The translations under genes were made by a program, and so were the position numbers. From a bacterium (lineage in GTDB: Bacteria > Armatimonadota > UBA5829), in the NCBI GenBank assembly GCA_021371935.1, contig JAJFVF010000002.1, positions 124,001 through 188,000 on the forward strand: a DNA stretch of 64,000 bases. The letters are read 5' to 3'. The notes beneath the pieces were generated by a model. It was not told the DNA's origin, did not search any database, and saw only the letters and a program-made list of their open reading frames with translations. Positions within the stretch are counted from its first letter, which is position 1; each line of letters opens with the position of its first letter. Below are positions 52,854 through 62,617 of the stretch, one piece after another.

Positions 52854-55800
52854 ATGGCAATCAATAAATCGGAAAATGACCCCGTGGGGGCGGTAATGGT
52901 CGCTGGGGGCGGCATAGCCGGGATTCAAGCGTCGCTGGACCTTGCGAACTCTGGTTATAAGGTCTACCTGGTTGAGAAGTCGCCGACAGTCGGCGGCAAG
53001 ATGGCTCAGCTCGATAAGACCTTCCCAACGGGCGACTGTGCCACTTGTATCATATCGCCGAAGCTGGTTGAATGTTCGCGAAACCTCAATATCGAAATAA
53101 TCCCTCAGTCTCAAGTGGAAGAGCTTTCCGGCAAACCGGGCAATTTCAAGATCAAACTCAAGCAGAGAGCGCGATTTGTGGATATAAATAAGTGCAGTGC
53201 CTGCGGCGACTGCGAAAAAGTATGCCCGATAAATGTGCCGGACCCGTTCAACAGGGGCCTTTCTAGGCACACGGCGATCCACAAAGTGACCGCCCAGGCA
53301 GTGCCGAATGCGTATGTAATCGAAAAGCGAGACAGGCCGCCATGTGTGAGCGCCTGCCCTATGGGCCAGAACGTGCAGGCTTATGTCGCCCTCATCGCCA
53401 AAGGTAAGTTTGCAGAGGCAGCCGAGATTATCAAGCGGGACAACCCGCTTCCGCTTATCTGCGGTTATGTCTGTCATAGACCCTGCGAAAGCGAGTGCCA
53501 GCAGGGAAGATACGGTGAACCCATATCTATCAGAGACCTCAAGCGTTTCGCTATTGAGCATGCTCCAGAAGGGGAGAAAGCCGACGCCCAACAGCCGACA
53601 CCCAACGCCTCCAAGGTGGCAATAATCGGCTCAGGGCCAGCGGGTCTTGCTGCAGCAGACTATCTGGCTAGAAACGGCTATGCAGTCACGATTTATGAGG
53701 CTATGGGCATGCCGGGTGGTATGATGAGGGCAGGCATCCCTGATTTCCGCCTCCCGCGTAATGTGCTCGACAGCCAGATCAAAGATATTCTTGACCTGGG
53801 CGTGGAACTCAAGTGCAATTCGCCTATCGGCAAAGATATAACGATAGACAGTCTTCTTAATGATGGTTACAAGGCTGTGTTTGCAGCAGTCGGCGCTCAA
53901 AAGAGTACTGATCTCGGAATAAAAGGTGAAGAGCTTAGGAGCGTAAGGCCAGGAATAGAGTTTATCAAACAGGTGAACCTGGGCGAAAAGGTCTCGCTGG
54001 GCAGCAAAGTTGCCGTCATTGGCGCAGGTAATGCGGCCATGGATATAGCGCGGGCAGCTGTCCGCCTGGGCTCAAAGGACGTCACAATTGTCTACCGCCG
54101 GACCAAGCGCGAGATGCCCGCCGACCCGGTCGAGGTTGAAGACGCCATCAAAGAGGGAGTTAAGTTTGTCTTCCTCACCAACCCCAAACGGTTCGTGGGC
54201 AAAGACGGCAAGCTCACAGGCATCGAATGCTTGGATATGAAACTCTCGGACGAGCGCGATGCATCCGGCAGGCGCAGACCTGTTGCGGTCGAGGACTCCG
54301 AGCATATTATTGACTGTGATGATGCGATCCTTGCTACAGGCCAGATGGTGGACCTGAACTTTATGACCGGCTGTGAGCTTGGAGTCAACAAATGGGGTCT
54401 GCTCAATGTGGACCGTGTGACCCTTGCCACCGATAAGCCCGGAGTATTCGCGGGTGGCGATGTAGTTGCAGGTGCAGGGACTTTGAGCGAAGCTGTAGCT
54501 GCAGGCAAGCGTGCCGCAGTTTCGATAGAGAGATATCTCAAGGGCGAAGATATGGCCGAGGGGCGAGATGCCGACAGCCGTATCTGGACAGACGATAAGC
54601 ACCGTGAACTCGAACTTGCCCAGAACCGTGAAAAGCGTCTCAAGAGCAAGCGTGTTCAGCCGGACCAACCGGATGGTTCATATTCCGAGGCAAAAGCGAT
54701 TGAAGAAGCCAGCCGGTGCCTGGCATGCGGAATCTGCTGTGAATGTGGCGAGTGCGTCAAAGCATGTCTAGTCAAAGCGATAGATCACAATATGAAAGAC
54801 TCCTATCGTGAGCTGGAGGTCGGGGCAGTCGTGCTTGCTCCTGGTTACGAAGAGTTCGACGCCAGGCTGCGCGGAGAGTTCGGGTTCGGTAGATATGCGA
54901 ATGTCGTCACCAATGTCCAGTTTGAAAGGCTGCTTTCTGCAGGAGGCCCGTATCAAGGCCACCTCCAGAGGATATCGGATGGTAAAGACCTCAAGAAGAT
55001 AGCTTTCATTCAATGCGTTGGCTCGCGTGATGCAGCCAACAACCGGCCATACTGTTCTTCGGTCTGTTGTATGGCAGCAGTAAAAGAGTCTGTGGTTGCG
55101 CAGGACCATACACCGGGGTTGGAGACTACTATCTTTTACACAGACATCCGCGCATTCGGCAAGGACTTTGACAGATACTACGAGCGCGCCAAGACTGGCG
55201 GTGTACGCTTCGAGCGCAGTCAGATATCGCGTGTAGTTGAGATGCCGGATACTAAGAGCTTAAGGCTTTCATATCTCAAAGACGGCAAGCCGGTCGATGA
55301 AGAGTTCGACATGGTGATCCTCTCCACAGGCATGAGACCCAGCGAAGAGGCTCTGCGCACTGCAAAAGCAGTCGGAATTGAGCTAAATGAATGCGGGTTC
55401 TGTAAGTCGGATGAGTTTGCGACAGTAGCCACCAGCCGTGATGGAATCTTCGTGGCCGGTGCATTCCAGGAGCCTAAAGACATTCCTGAGACAGTTACTC
55501 AGGCGAGTGCTGCTGCAGCCATGGCAATGGAGATACTCTCGCCAGCCCGTGGAACACTGGTCACGCACAAACAGTATCCAAAAGAGCGCGACGTCATCGA
55601 CGAAGTGCCCAGAATAGGCGTCTTTATCTGCCACTGCGGGATCAACATCGCAAGTGTGGTGGATGTGGAGAAAGTCGTCGATGCGGCCAAGACTATGCCG
55701 TTTGTCGCTTTTGCCGACCACCAGATGTATGCCTGCGCGGACAATACTCAGGATTATATGAAACAGATCATCGATGAGTATAACCTTAACCGTCTGATTG

Positions 55801-57245
55801 TAGCATCGTGCACACCTCGCACCCATGAGGCGCTCTTCAGGGAGACAGCCCGCGAATGCGAACTCAACCCGTATCTGGTGGATATGGCGAATATCCGTGA
55901 CCAATGTTCATGGGTCCACTCGAAGGAGCCTGAGTCTGCGACCGCCAAAGCCATCGACCTGGTCAGGATGGCTGTCGGCAGATCGGCAAAGCTGACTGGT
56001 CTTGAAACAGAGGAACTGCCTGTCGTGCAGACCGCTGTAGTGATCGGTGGCGGATCCAGTGGAATGAGTTCGGCATTGAGCCTTGCAAAGCAGGGCTTCC
56101 TAGTCAATCTGATAGAGAAATCAGATAAGCTCGGCGGAAGGCTTGCCTCAGGTAAACTACGGGATAAGCTGATCGCCGATGTCGAGAAGCATCCGATGAT
56201 AAGAACGTTCCTATCGTCGAAGGTCGAAAAGCTCAATGGATTCGTCGGCAATTTCACCAGTGAAGTAAAGACGCCCGAAGGAATGGTAGAGATCGAGCAC
56301 GGCGCAATGATCGTTGCAACAGGTGGACGCGAGTATAAGCCGACTGAGTATCTCTATGGTCAGGACAAGCGTGTCATGACCCAGCGTGAGCTTGAGAATA
56401 AGTTCTCGCTGGTGAGTGAACTGGCCGCCAGACCTACTGTAGCTATGATCCAATGCGTGGGCTCGCGAAATGAGCAGAGACCGTTTTGCAGCCGGTCTTG
56501 CTGCACTGACGCAGTCAAAAACGCAATCCGTATAAAGGAGATGCGGCCGGACGCGAAAGTGGTCGTACTCTATAGAGATATGCGAACTTACGGCTTCAAT
56601 GAGCTGTTTTACCAGAAGGCTCGTGAGATGGGTGTTATTTTCCTGAGATATGACCCTGAGAACCCGCCGGAAGTGGCTGGCGGCGACAAGCTCAATCTCA
56701 AGTTTATGGAGACTGAGCTCAACACTCCAGTAAGTCTGGATGTGAATATGCTGCTGCTTTCAGTCGGCACATCGCCTGCGGTGGAAAATCAGGAGATATC
56801 TGACCTGGCGAAGCTCCCACTCAATGCGGACGGTTTCTTCCTGGAGGCGCATGTAAAACTGCGCCCTGTGGACTTCGCATCCGAAGGTATATTCCTTTGT
56901 GGAAGTTCTCATTCACCCAAGAGCACAATAGAGAACATTCAGCAGGGCAGGGCCGCAGCAGGAAGAGCCGCAACAATATTATCAAAGAAGACTCTGACTG
57001 TTGGCGGCCAGGTGAGCGTAGTGGACACAAGAAAGTGCGTATCGTGTCTGACATGCGTGAAGGTTTGTCCATATGGCGCACCTGAGGTGAGCAAAGTCAA
57101 CGGCAAGAACCGGGTCGAGATTCAGGCGGCTAAGTGTATGGGCTGCGGGAGCTGCGCTTCGGCATGCCCCGCCAAGGCCATTGAGCTGCATCATTTTATG
57201 GACAAACAGGTGAAATCCGCTATTGAGGCGCTGCTTAGCACATAA
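52854..57245 (+). CDS. hdrA: HdrA with inserted GltD-like NADPH domain and second HdrA module
   Basis: 1463 residues from ATG 52854 (GAGG upstream). Order: HdrA FAD start (GGGIAGIQASLDLANSG), ferredoxin motif CSACGDCEKVCP (about 115), inserted GltD module (about 155-600: PPCVSACPMGQN, IIGSGPAGLAAADYL, VIGAGNAAMDIARAA and YRRTKREMPA for NADPH), Fe-S motif CGICCECGECVKAC (about 630), rest of HdrA 1, a linker with FICHCGINI (about 920), a second HdrA (FAD VVIGGGSSGMSSALSLA, about 1060) and C-terminal CVSCLTCVKVCP / CMGCGSCASACP. Likely flavin hub joining NADPH, MvhD, HdrBC and possibly GltS; electron bifurcation is inferred. A family of short repeats seems to enter the frame near 53583 (DAQQPTPNA). 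Confidence 0.9.
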   Translation: MAINKSENDPVGAVMVAGGGIAGIQASLDLANSGYKVYLVEKSPTVGGKMAQLDKTFPTGDCATCIISPKLVECSRNLNIEIIPQSQVEELSGKPGNFKIKLKQRARFVDINKCSACGDCEKVCPINVPDPFNRGLSRHTAIHKVTAQAVPNAYVIEKRDRPPCVSACPMGQNVQAYVALIAKGKFAEAAEIIKRDNPLPLICGYVCHRPCESECQQGRYGEPISIRDLKRFAIEHAPEGEKADAQQPTPNASKVAIIGSGPAGLAAADYLARNGYAVTIYEAMGMPGGMMRAGIPDFRLPRNVLDSQIKDILDLGVELKCNSPIGKDITIDSLLNDGYKAVFAAVGAQKSTDLGIKGEELRSVRPGIEFIKQVNLGEKVSLGSKVAVIGAGNAAMDIARAAVRLGSKDVTIVYRRTKREMPADPVEVEDAIKEGVKFVFLTNPKRFVGKDGKLTGIECLDMKLSDERDASGRRRPVAVEDSEHIIDCDDAILATGQMVDLNFMTGCELGVNKWGLLNVDRVTLATDKPGVFAGGDVVAGAGTLSEAVAAGKRAAVSIERYLKGEDMAEGRDADSRIWTDDKHRELELAQNREKRLKSKRVQPDQPDGSYSEAKAIEEASRCLACGICCECGECVKACLVKAIDHNMKDSYRELEVGAVVLAPGYEEFDARLRGEFGFGRYANVVTNVQFERLLSAGGPYQGHLQRISDGKDLKKIAFIQCVGSRDAANNRPYCSSVCCMAAVKESVVAQDHTPGLETTIFYTDIRAFGKDFDRYYERAKTGGVRFERSQISRVVEMPDTKSLRLSYLKDGKPVDEEFDMVILSTGMRPSEEALRTAKAVGIELNECGFCKSDEFATVATSRDGIFVAGAFQEPKDIPETVTQASAAAAMAMEILSPARGTLVTHKQYPKERDVIDEVPRIGVFICHCGINIASVVDVEKVVDAAKTMPFVAFADHQMYACADNTQDYMKQIIDEYNLNRLIVASCTPRTHEALFRETARECELNPYLVDMANIRDQCSWVHSKEPESATAKAIDLVRMAVGRSAKLTGLETEELPVVQTAVVIGGGSSGMSSALSLAKQGFLVNLIEKSDKLGGRLASGKLRDKLIADVEKHPMIRTFLSSKVEKLNGFVGNFTSEVKTPEGMVEIEHGAMIVATGGREYKPTEYLYGQDKRVMTQRELENKFSLVSELAARPTVAMIQCVGSRNEQRPFCSRSCCTDAVKNAIRIKEMRPDAKVVVLYRDMRTYGFNELFYQKAREMGVIFLRYDPENPPEVAGGDKLNLKFMETELNTPVSLDVNMLLLSVGTSPAVENQEISDLAKLPLNADGFFLEAHVKLRPVDFASEGIFLCGSSHSPKSTIENIQQGRAAAGRAATILSKKTLTVGGQVSVVDTRKCVSCLTCVKVCPYGAPEVSKVNGKNRVEIQAAKCMGCGSCASACPAKAIELHHFMDKQVKSAIEALLST

Positions 57246-57276
57246 CTAGAGAACTAAGAATTGAGAGTTCGATCAT

Positions 57277-57726
57277 ATGGATAATTTTGAACCAAAAATA
57301 CTGGCGCTGTGCTGTCATTACTGCGCATATGCCGCTGCAGACCTCGCAGGTTCCATGTGGCTGCAATATCCGGCAAATGTGCGTGTACTGAGGCTCCCGT
57401 GCACCGGCAAGGTGGACCCGGGCTATATCATGACCGCATTTGAGAAGGGTGTCGATGGCGTGCTCGTGGCCGGCTGCCTCGAAGGCGGTTGTCACTTCCA
57501 GGAAGGCAACCTGCGAGCACGAAGACGCGTCGAGCTTGTCCGGGAGATGCTGGATGAAGCCGGAATAGAAAAAGACAGGCTGGAGATGTTCAATCTCTCC
57601 TCCGCTGAAGGACCCAGGTTTGCTGAAATAGTCGGGATAATGGCCGACCGGATTAAAAAACTCGGGCCGAGTCCGCTCCGTGCCAATGCAGAAACCAAGG
57701 AAAGAATAGTCGTCTCAACAAAATAG
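57277..57726 (+). CDS. mvhD: MvhD-type iron-sulfur electron-transfer protein, complete form
   Basis: 149 residues: LALCCHYCAYAAADLAG and LPCTGKVDPGYIMTAFEKGVDGVLVAGCLEGGCHFQEGN give the full Cys set of MvhD. Delivers electrons to or from HdrA, 31 bases upstream. A second, shorter copy opens the operon. Confidence 0.92.
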   Translation: MDNFEPKILALCCHYCAYAAADLAGSMWLQYPANVRVLRLPCTGKVDPGYIMTAFEKGVDGVLVAGCLEGGCHFQEGNLRARRRVELVREMLDEAGIEKDRLEMFNLSSAEGPRFAEIVGIMADRIKKLGPSPLRANAETKERIVVSTK

Positions 57727-57761
57727 CGCTAATGCAGTTACGGCTCGGCAGGAACATTTCA

Positions 57762-57787
57762 TCTGTTGCCCATTGCCTGTTGCCTTA
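57762..57787. repeat. heptamer repeat, family C
   Basis: CTGTTGCCCATTGCCTGTTG-type units between mvhD and metV. Confidence 0.65.
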
Positions 57788-57797
57788 GGAGATAAAA

Positions 57798-58478
57798 ATG
57801 ATCGTTGCACAAAGAAAAAATATTAAAGAACTGAAAGATATCCTGGCGCAGTACAAGCGCATACTGGTGCTGGGCTGTGGTACATGCGTCACTGTCTGTC
57901 TTGCCGGCGGCGAGCGTGAGGTCGGAATGATTAGTTCTGCCCTGCGGATCGCATACAAGCTCGATGAGCAGGAGCATGATATACAAGAACTGACAATCGA
58001 GCGCCAGTGCGAAAACGAGTTCTTCGAGGACGCCATAGAGGCTGTCCAGAACGTAGACGCAGTGCTCTCGCTGGCCTGCGGAGCAGGCGTTCAGGCAACG
58101 GCCGAAAGGTTCCCGAACACTCCAGTGTACGCCGGGCTGGATACCAAGTTCATCGGCATCTTGCAGGAACAGGGCGTCTGGACTGAAAAGTGTGCGGCTT
58201 GTGGCAAGTGTGTATTGGGTGAATACGGTGCAGTCTGCCCGATCACTCGATGCGCAAAGAGCCTGCTCAACGGTCCATGTGGAAATGCACGCAACGGCAA
58301 GTGCGAGGTCTCACCCGACCAGGACTGCGGCTGGCAGCTCATCTATGATCGCCTCAAGGCCATCGGCCAGCTCGACAGGCTCAATGAGATAGTCGCTCCA
58401 CAGGACTGGTCAAAGAGTCATTCGGGTGGATGCAGGAAGGTCATTCGTGAGGATCAGCGTATAACTTTACCAGGATAG
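57798..58478 (+). CDS. metV: MetV, zinc/Fe-S partner of methylene-THF reductase
   Basis: 226 residues. GCGTCVTVCLAGGEREVGM and the Cys-rich CAACGKCVLGEYGAVCPITRCAKSLLNGPCGNARNGKCEV match the MTHFR C-terminal (MetV) family, which joins MetF to Hdr-type electron donors in acetogens. AGGAG upstream. Last gene of the operon. Confidence 0.92.
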   Translation: MIVAQRKNIKELKDILAQYKRILVLGCGTCVTVCLAGGEREVGMISSALRIAYKLDEQEHDIQELTIERQCENEFFEDAIEAVQNVDAVLSLACGAGVQATAERFPNTPVYAGLDTKFIGILQEQGVWTEKCAACGKCVLGEYGAVCPITRCAKSLLNGPCGNARNGKCEVSPDQDCGWQLIYDRLKAIGQLDRLNEIVAPQDWSKSHSGGCRKVIREDQRITLPG

Positions 58479-58802
58479 CAAAAAAACCTTTTGCAATACA
58501 ATTTTCTTGTGGCGAGAATATAGGGCGAAAATTTCAAAGCATAAAGGCTCTGTTACTTGCAGATAAGAAGTGACGCTGTGTATAATTGAACATCACATAT
58601 GGAGCACAGACACAATGTTGATAACTGATCGCGCATTATCTCCTCCTTGATCTTGATCTTCGGATGTTCCTCAACGCCTGATAGAGCATATCAGGTGGTA
58701 TATTTGTTCGCCTCGTGGTCCTCCAGGTTCTGTAGAAATGATTTTCATCGTTGAGTGCTGCAACACAGCAAGGTTATTCATTTTTACAGAAAAGAGGACA
58801 CT
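58479..58802. other. gene-free stretch of about 320 bases
   Basis: A weak hairpin GCAAAA / TTTTGC lies just after metV. Minus-strand 58645-58760 has an open frame without a start (ending RRSRSRRR) that might be a gene remnant; I do not recognise it. GAGG for the MFS gene lies at the right end. Confidence 0.5.
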
Positions 58803-60011
58803 ATGATTAATAAGAAACAGAGCAGCGAATTAAAGCTGTTTCTTGGGCAAATATATACCTACAGCTTCTTCAATGAGTTGATCTTCATCTATGCATTCTA
58901 TGCGGTGATGTTCAGTGATTATGGTCTCAGTGCCATCCAAATATCAGTGCTGCTTGCTGTATGGTCCGCAGTTACATTCATCTTGGAAATACCTTCCGGT
59001 GCATTGGCAGACAAATATTCCCGCAAGAACATTTTGCTATTTGCACAGGCCGCTAAAATCTGCGGATATATATGTTGGATGCTCCTGCCTACATTTTGGG
59101 GATTTCTTGTAGGCTTTATTTGCTGGGGAATACGCAGCGCATTTTCATCAGGATCATTTGAAGCATTTGTCTTCGATGAATTATCACACTACAAGGAGCA
59201 AGATGACTATGCGCGCATTATCGGACGCATTAAGAGTCTGTCTACAACTGCAGTTCTCGTATCAGGCCTATCGGCAGCATTGATGATACACTTCGGCTAC
59301 AGGATTGTTATCCTGGCCGGTCTATTTCCTCTCGCAATCTCCTTCGCAGCCATATTGTTTACTCATCCTGCAGAACGAGCGGAATCAACAGCAGAGGTAC
59401 ATTATCTCGCACTTCTTAAGGAAGGTGTTCGGGAAACATATAGAAACCATACTGCCAAACGCCTTATTGCGTTTCTCGCTTTTGCAGTTGTCTTCTTTCC
59501 AACTCTGGAAGAGTACTGGAGCCTTTTTTATAAATCGGCGGGTATGCAAAAAGAAGAAATTGCCATTCTCACTTCCGTGGTATCCGCTGCAATGGTTATT
59601 GCGGGTCTTGTTGCGCACAAAGTCAAATGGCTTTCAGAAAGAGCCTCTTTCTTTGTGTACTGCTCGTGCGGTTTCATTCTCCTTGTCGCGGCATATTATA
59701 TGTGTCCGATCAGCGTCATAAGCATTCCAGCCATATGCTTCCTTTGGATAGTCATTGAGGTAAATATCGAATGCAGACTGCAGTATGCCATCGAGAGTGA
59801 TGCAAGGGCAACAGTCCTGTCCGTTCAAGGTTTTTTAAGTGAGGTTATGGCAGTGGTAATCTATCTCGGGTTCGGCGCTGTAGCTACTGGATATGGTTAT
59901 CGGACCGGATTTATGGTCTCGGCAATTGTAATAATAGTGCTCGGCGTGTTTAGCATTTTCTGCATTAAGATCGATAGTACCTGCAGTAACAAACCCGGAG
60001 GTCCAGCATGA
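58803..60011 (+). CDS. MFS transporter
   Basis: About 402 residues, twelve hydrophobic helices. The loop after helix 2, GALADKYSRKN, is the MFS motif A; ILEIPSG precedes it. Resembles bacterial exporters of unknown substrate. ATG 58803 with GAGG. The stop overlaps the methyltransferase start (ATGA). Confidence 0.88.
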   Translation: MINKKQSSELKLFLGQIYTYSFFNELIFIYAFYAVMFSDYGLSAIQISVLLAVWSAVTFILEIPSGALADKYSRKNILLFAQAAKICGYICWMLLPTFWGFLVGFICWGIRSAFSSGSFEAFVFDELSHYKEQDDYARIIGRIKSLSTTAVLVSGLSAALMIHFGYRIVILAGLFPLAISFAAILFTHPAERAESTAEVHYLALLKEGVRETYRNHTAKRLIAFLAFAVVFFPTLEEYWSLFYKSAGMQKEEIAILTSVVSAAMVIAGLVAHKVKWLSERASFFVYCSCGFILLVAAYYMCPISVISIPAICFLWIVIEVNIECRLQYAIESDARATVLSVQGFLSEVMAVVIYLGFGAVATGYGYRTGFMVSAIVIIVLGVFSIFCIKIDSTCSNKPGGPA

Positions 60012-61033
60012 ATCCTACTGAGACTTGGATATTAGAAAACCTAAGACCGACCAAAACAACCAGCGCAAGACTTATATCGGACAGAAGCGAACTCCAGTCA
60101 GGAGGTCAATTGGTTGGTATCTATCAGGAGCCAACGCCTGAAAACACTTATCATTGGCGCGATACGGCAATTTGTGAGGCTTTCGCTGTAGCTGTATGCG
60201 GAACAGATCGGGTTATTATGGATGTTGGTCCTGGTGATGGTTGGCCGAGTTTGATAATTGCGCCTCGCTGTGCAAAGATTATTGGTATCGACCCTTCAGA
60301 TAAAAGGGTTGGAGTGCAGCGAGGGAATGCACAGCGTCTTGGCATATCGAACTGCGAGTTTCGCAATATGGACATACAAGACCTGGCATTTCCAGACAAT
60401 ACATTCGATGGTGCGGTGGCGGCTTCTTCAATCGAGCAGGCTGATGACCCGATAAAAGGGCTGACGGAGATATATCGTGTTTTAAAGCCGGGAGCAAAGC
60501 TGGCGATGACCTTTGAGAAATATGATGATGAGGTAGACACAAACTCTGAGGAAGTATGCGTGGAGATTTCCGAATCTGAATATCTGCTTTCATATCTGGT
60601 CTGCGAGTCAAAGGCACTCCGAGAAGCGCGGTATGCCATATGGTTCGATCACAGTATACTTCAAAATAACGAAATCCGTCAGATCGTTAACTCCATTCAG
60701 GCGTCGGGGTCGACATGGCTAGCAGACCACAGCTTAATCGAGCTTCTCCGCTGCCTGCAAACGAGTATTGTGAACTCGTGCTACTACGAACTACATCATT
60801 TTTCACTCAGATCACTTGGGAACGCACTTGCAAAGATTGGTTTTACAGATATACGAGGTTTTGGCTGTGACATAAACTCTCTGATGCCGTTTGCTGAGTT
60901 TGCCATCACTTCGGGCATTGCTCAAAATCTCAAAGAAACCTTTATGCAGGTTAGCAGTTATTTCGGCGCGGCATCTGTGCGTTTTGCTAAATCCGGCGTT
61001 GGTGACTTTACAATTGCAACCAAGCCTATATAG
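60008..61033 (+). CDS. class I SAM-dependent methyltransferase
   Basis: 341 residues: SAM motif I VIMDVGPGDGWPSLIIA, then IGIDPSDKRVGVQRGNAQRLG, MDIQDLAFPDNTFDGAVAASSIEQADDP and IYRVLKPGAKLAMTFE as in UbiE-like enzymes. A C-terminal region of about 150 residues has no recognised domain. Translationally coupled to the MFS gene, so it may act on the exported compound. Confidence 0.85.
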   Translation: MNPTETWILENLRPTKTTSARLISDRSELQSGGQLVGIYQEPTPENTYHWRDTAICEAFAVAVCGTDRVIMDVGPGDGWPSLIIAPRCAKIIGIDPSDKRVGVQRGNAQRLGISNCEFRNMDIQDLAFPDNTFDGAVAASSIEQADDPIKGLTEIYRVLKPGAKLAMTFEKYDDEVDTNSEEVCVEISESEYLLSYLVCESKALREARYAIWFDHSILQNNEIRQIVNSIQASGSTWLADHSLIELLRCLQTSIVNSCYYELHHFSLRSLGNALAKIGFTDIRGFGCDINSLMPFAEFAITSGIAQNLKETFMQVSSYFGAASVRFAKSGVGDFTIATKPI

Positions 61034-61087
61034 TATTATCTCTTTGTGGATGCCTCCAGACATTATGCTGCCTGAAGGCAACCGCTA

Positions 61088-62365
61088 TCACTTGTTACTG
61101 AGCATCTCAACAAATGCCTGCACTCTGGTCAGGAGCTGACCGGCATCGTTGGCCGAAAAGTCGGACTCCAATGTTAGCATAGGTATTCCGGCTTTCTGCA
61201 AAGATTTTTCGATCTTAATAGCCTCAAATGCGTATGGCTGGCAGAATGCCAACGAGTAGTGCATCACACCGTCGGCCTTGAGATCGCGCGCCATCTGGGT
61301 AATATCGGTCGCACGCTCCGTGTTAGGAGTAAAGCATGCGCAATGAGTCTGCATCAACCTCTCGGATATGGCCTTTAGCTGCCCGTCGAGAGTGTCGTCA
61401 TCGGCAGGTGTTGTAGTTGAGTAATATCTGCTTCCAACACATGATTCTTCTCCCACCATGACCCCACCTGCCTGCTCGACTATGGTCGCGATCTTCCAGT
61501 CCGGCAGAGGCAGTGGCGTGCCCGAGTAGAGAATTCGTGGCGTGCCTTTTGGGAATACTCCCTCATCTTTCGCAACTCGCGCTTCGAGTTCGTCTGCAAG
61601 CTCGTTTACCTTGGCAGTAAAACGATCCATATCATCGTAGAAGGCGATCTGCTCTATCAGCAGAGCATCGCGTCCCGAGATAGGTACCGGATCTGCGGCT
61701 CTGGCTGCATTGAAGCGGCGCATCGCACGCTTCTTCGCTTCAATCTTCTTTGTAGCTTCAGCAAGTGCGCTGGAACTGATTTTATTGCCGGTAAAGACTT
61801 CTATTTTGTCTTTGAACTTGCGAATCTCAGCCAGGAATAGCTCGTGTGCTTTATCAGATTTTGTCTGCGGAAGCTCCATTACAAAAATTGGATGAAACTC
61901 GGCCAAAACCTCATACATTTTCTTCTTGCCGTCGCATGTTGTCTCACCCACCAGCAGGTCCGAAGACTGGATATATGGGCATGTGTCGCTGACTTTGAAA
62001 CCGAGCGAAGCCCTGATAAGCGGACAGGCGCCCTCTGGAATAAGGCCGCCGGCATCCGGTATGGCAAAATCGGCTCCCGCACACAGGCCGACCTGGATAG
62101 CTCCGGCAGCTATCACGATGTCCTCCGGCACAAAGACGCAAAACGCGCCTATCACTTTTCCACCGGCCTTTCGATGTTCATTCAACTCTTGAATGCGCAG
62201 ACCATGAGCTTCACTGACGACGAAGTCGAAGTATTTCATCGTCTCGGGGCGGTTATGCTGCGATAGAAAATACTGGCTGTAGGCTCCTCCCAGGATTTCG
62301 AGAAGCTGATCGTGGCGCTTGAGGTCCATCCCCAAGTCTGTCCACATCTGTCTGTAGTCTGACAT
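61088..62365 (-). CDS. 2-hydroxyacyl-CoA dehydratase family protein (HgdB/double-cubane type)
   Basis: 425 residues from ATG 62365 (GGAGG upstream). Cys-rich pattern of the D-component/double-cubane family: FCVFVPEDIVIAAG, EGACPLIRASLGF, DTCPYIQSSDLLVGETTCDGKKKMYE, GEESCVGSRYY and LAFCQPYAFEA. Such proteins carry Fe-S clusters and are re-energised by an ATP-driven activator (HgdC), which is not in the window. Could be a benzoyl-CoA reductase or dehydratase relative; substrate unknown. Confidence 0.85.
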   Translation of the reverse strand: MSDYRQMWTDLGMDLKRHDQLLEILGGAYSQYFLSQHNRPETMKYFDFVVSEAHGLRIQELNEHRKAGGKVIGAFCVFVPEDIVIAAGAIQVGLCAGADFAIPDAGGLIPEGACPLIRASLGFKVSDTCPYIQSSDLLVGETTCDGKKKMYEVLAEFHPIFVMELPQTKSDKAHELFLAEIRKFKDKIEVFTGNKISSSALAEATKKIEAKKRAMRRFNAARAADPVPISGRDALLIEQIAFYDDMDRFTAKVNELADELEARVAKDEGVFPKGTPRILYSGTPLPLPDWKIATIVEQAGGVMVGEESCVGSRYYSTTTPADDDTLDGQLKAISERLMQTHCACFTPNTERATDITQMARDLKADGVMHYSLAFCQPYAFEAIKIEKSLQKAGIPMLTLESDFSANDAGQLLTRVQAFVEMLSNK

Positions 62366-62552
62366 GCATATTCCTCCTTGATCTGCGGCCCCCAATCACG
62401 CATGCTTGTATTACCGCTTTGTCCAGAGAGGAACAATCGGCAGGGCGTGGTCGCGGCCAATATTAATCACTTGATACAACCCGTGCACCGCTGTTGCGGA
62501 TACTCACGTTTTGCAGCGTGTAAATACCACTGCCCTGCCTCCTTTCATTTAG

Positions 62553-62580
62553 TTGAGAGTGGAGGGTGGAGAGTTAAGAG
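62553..62580. repeat. heptamer repeat, family A
   Basis: TTGAGAGTGGAGGGTGGAGA-type 7-base units in the gap upstream of the dehydratase-family gene. Confidence 0.7.
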
Positions 62581-62617
62581 CCGCCAGATATTAAGCCAGC
62601 GGCTTCTCCTTACTAAT

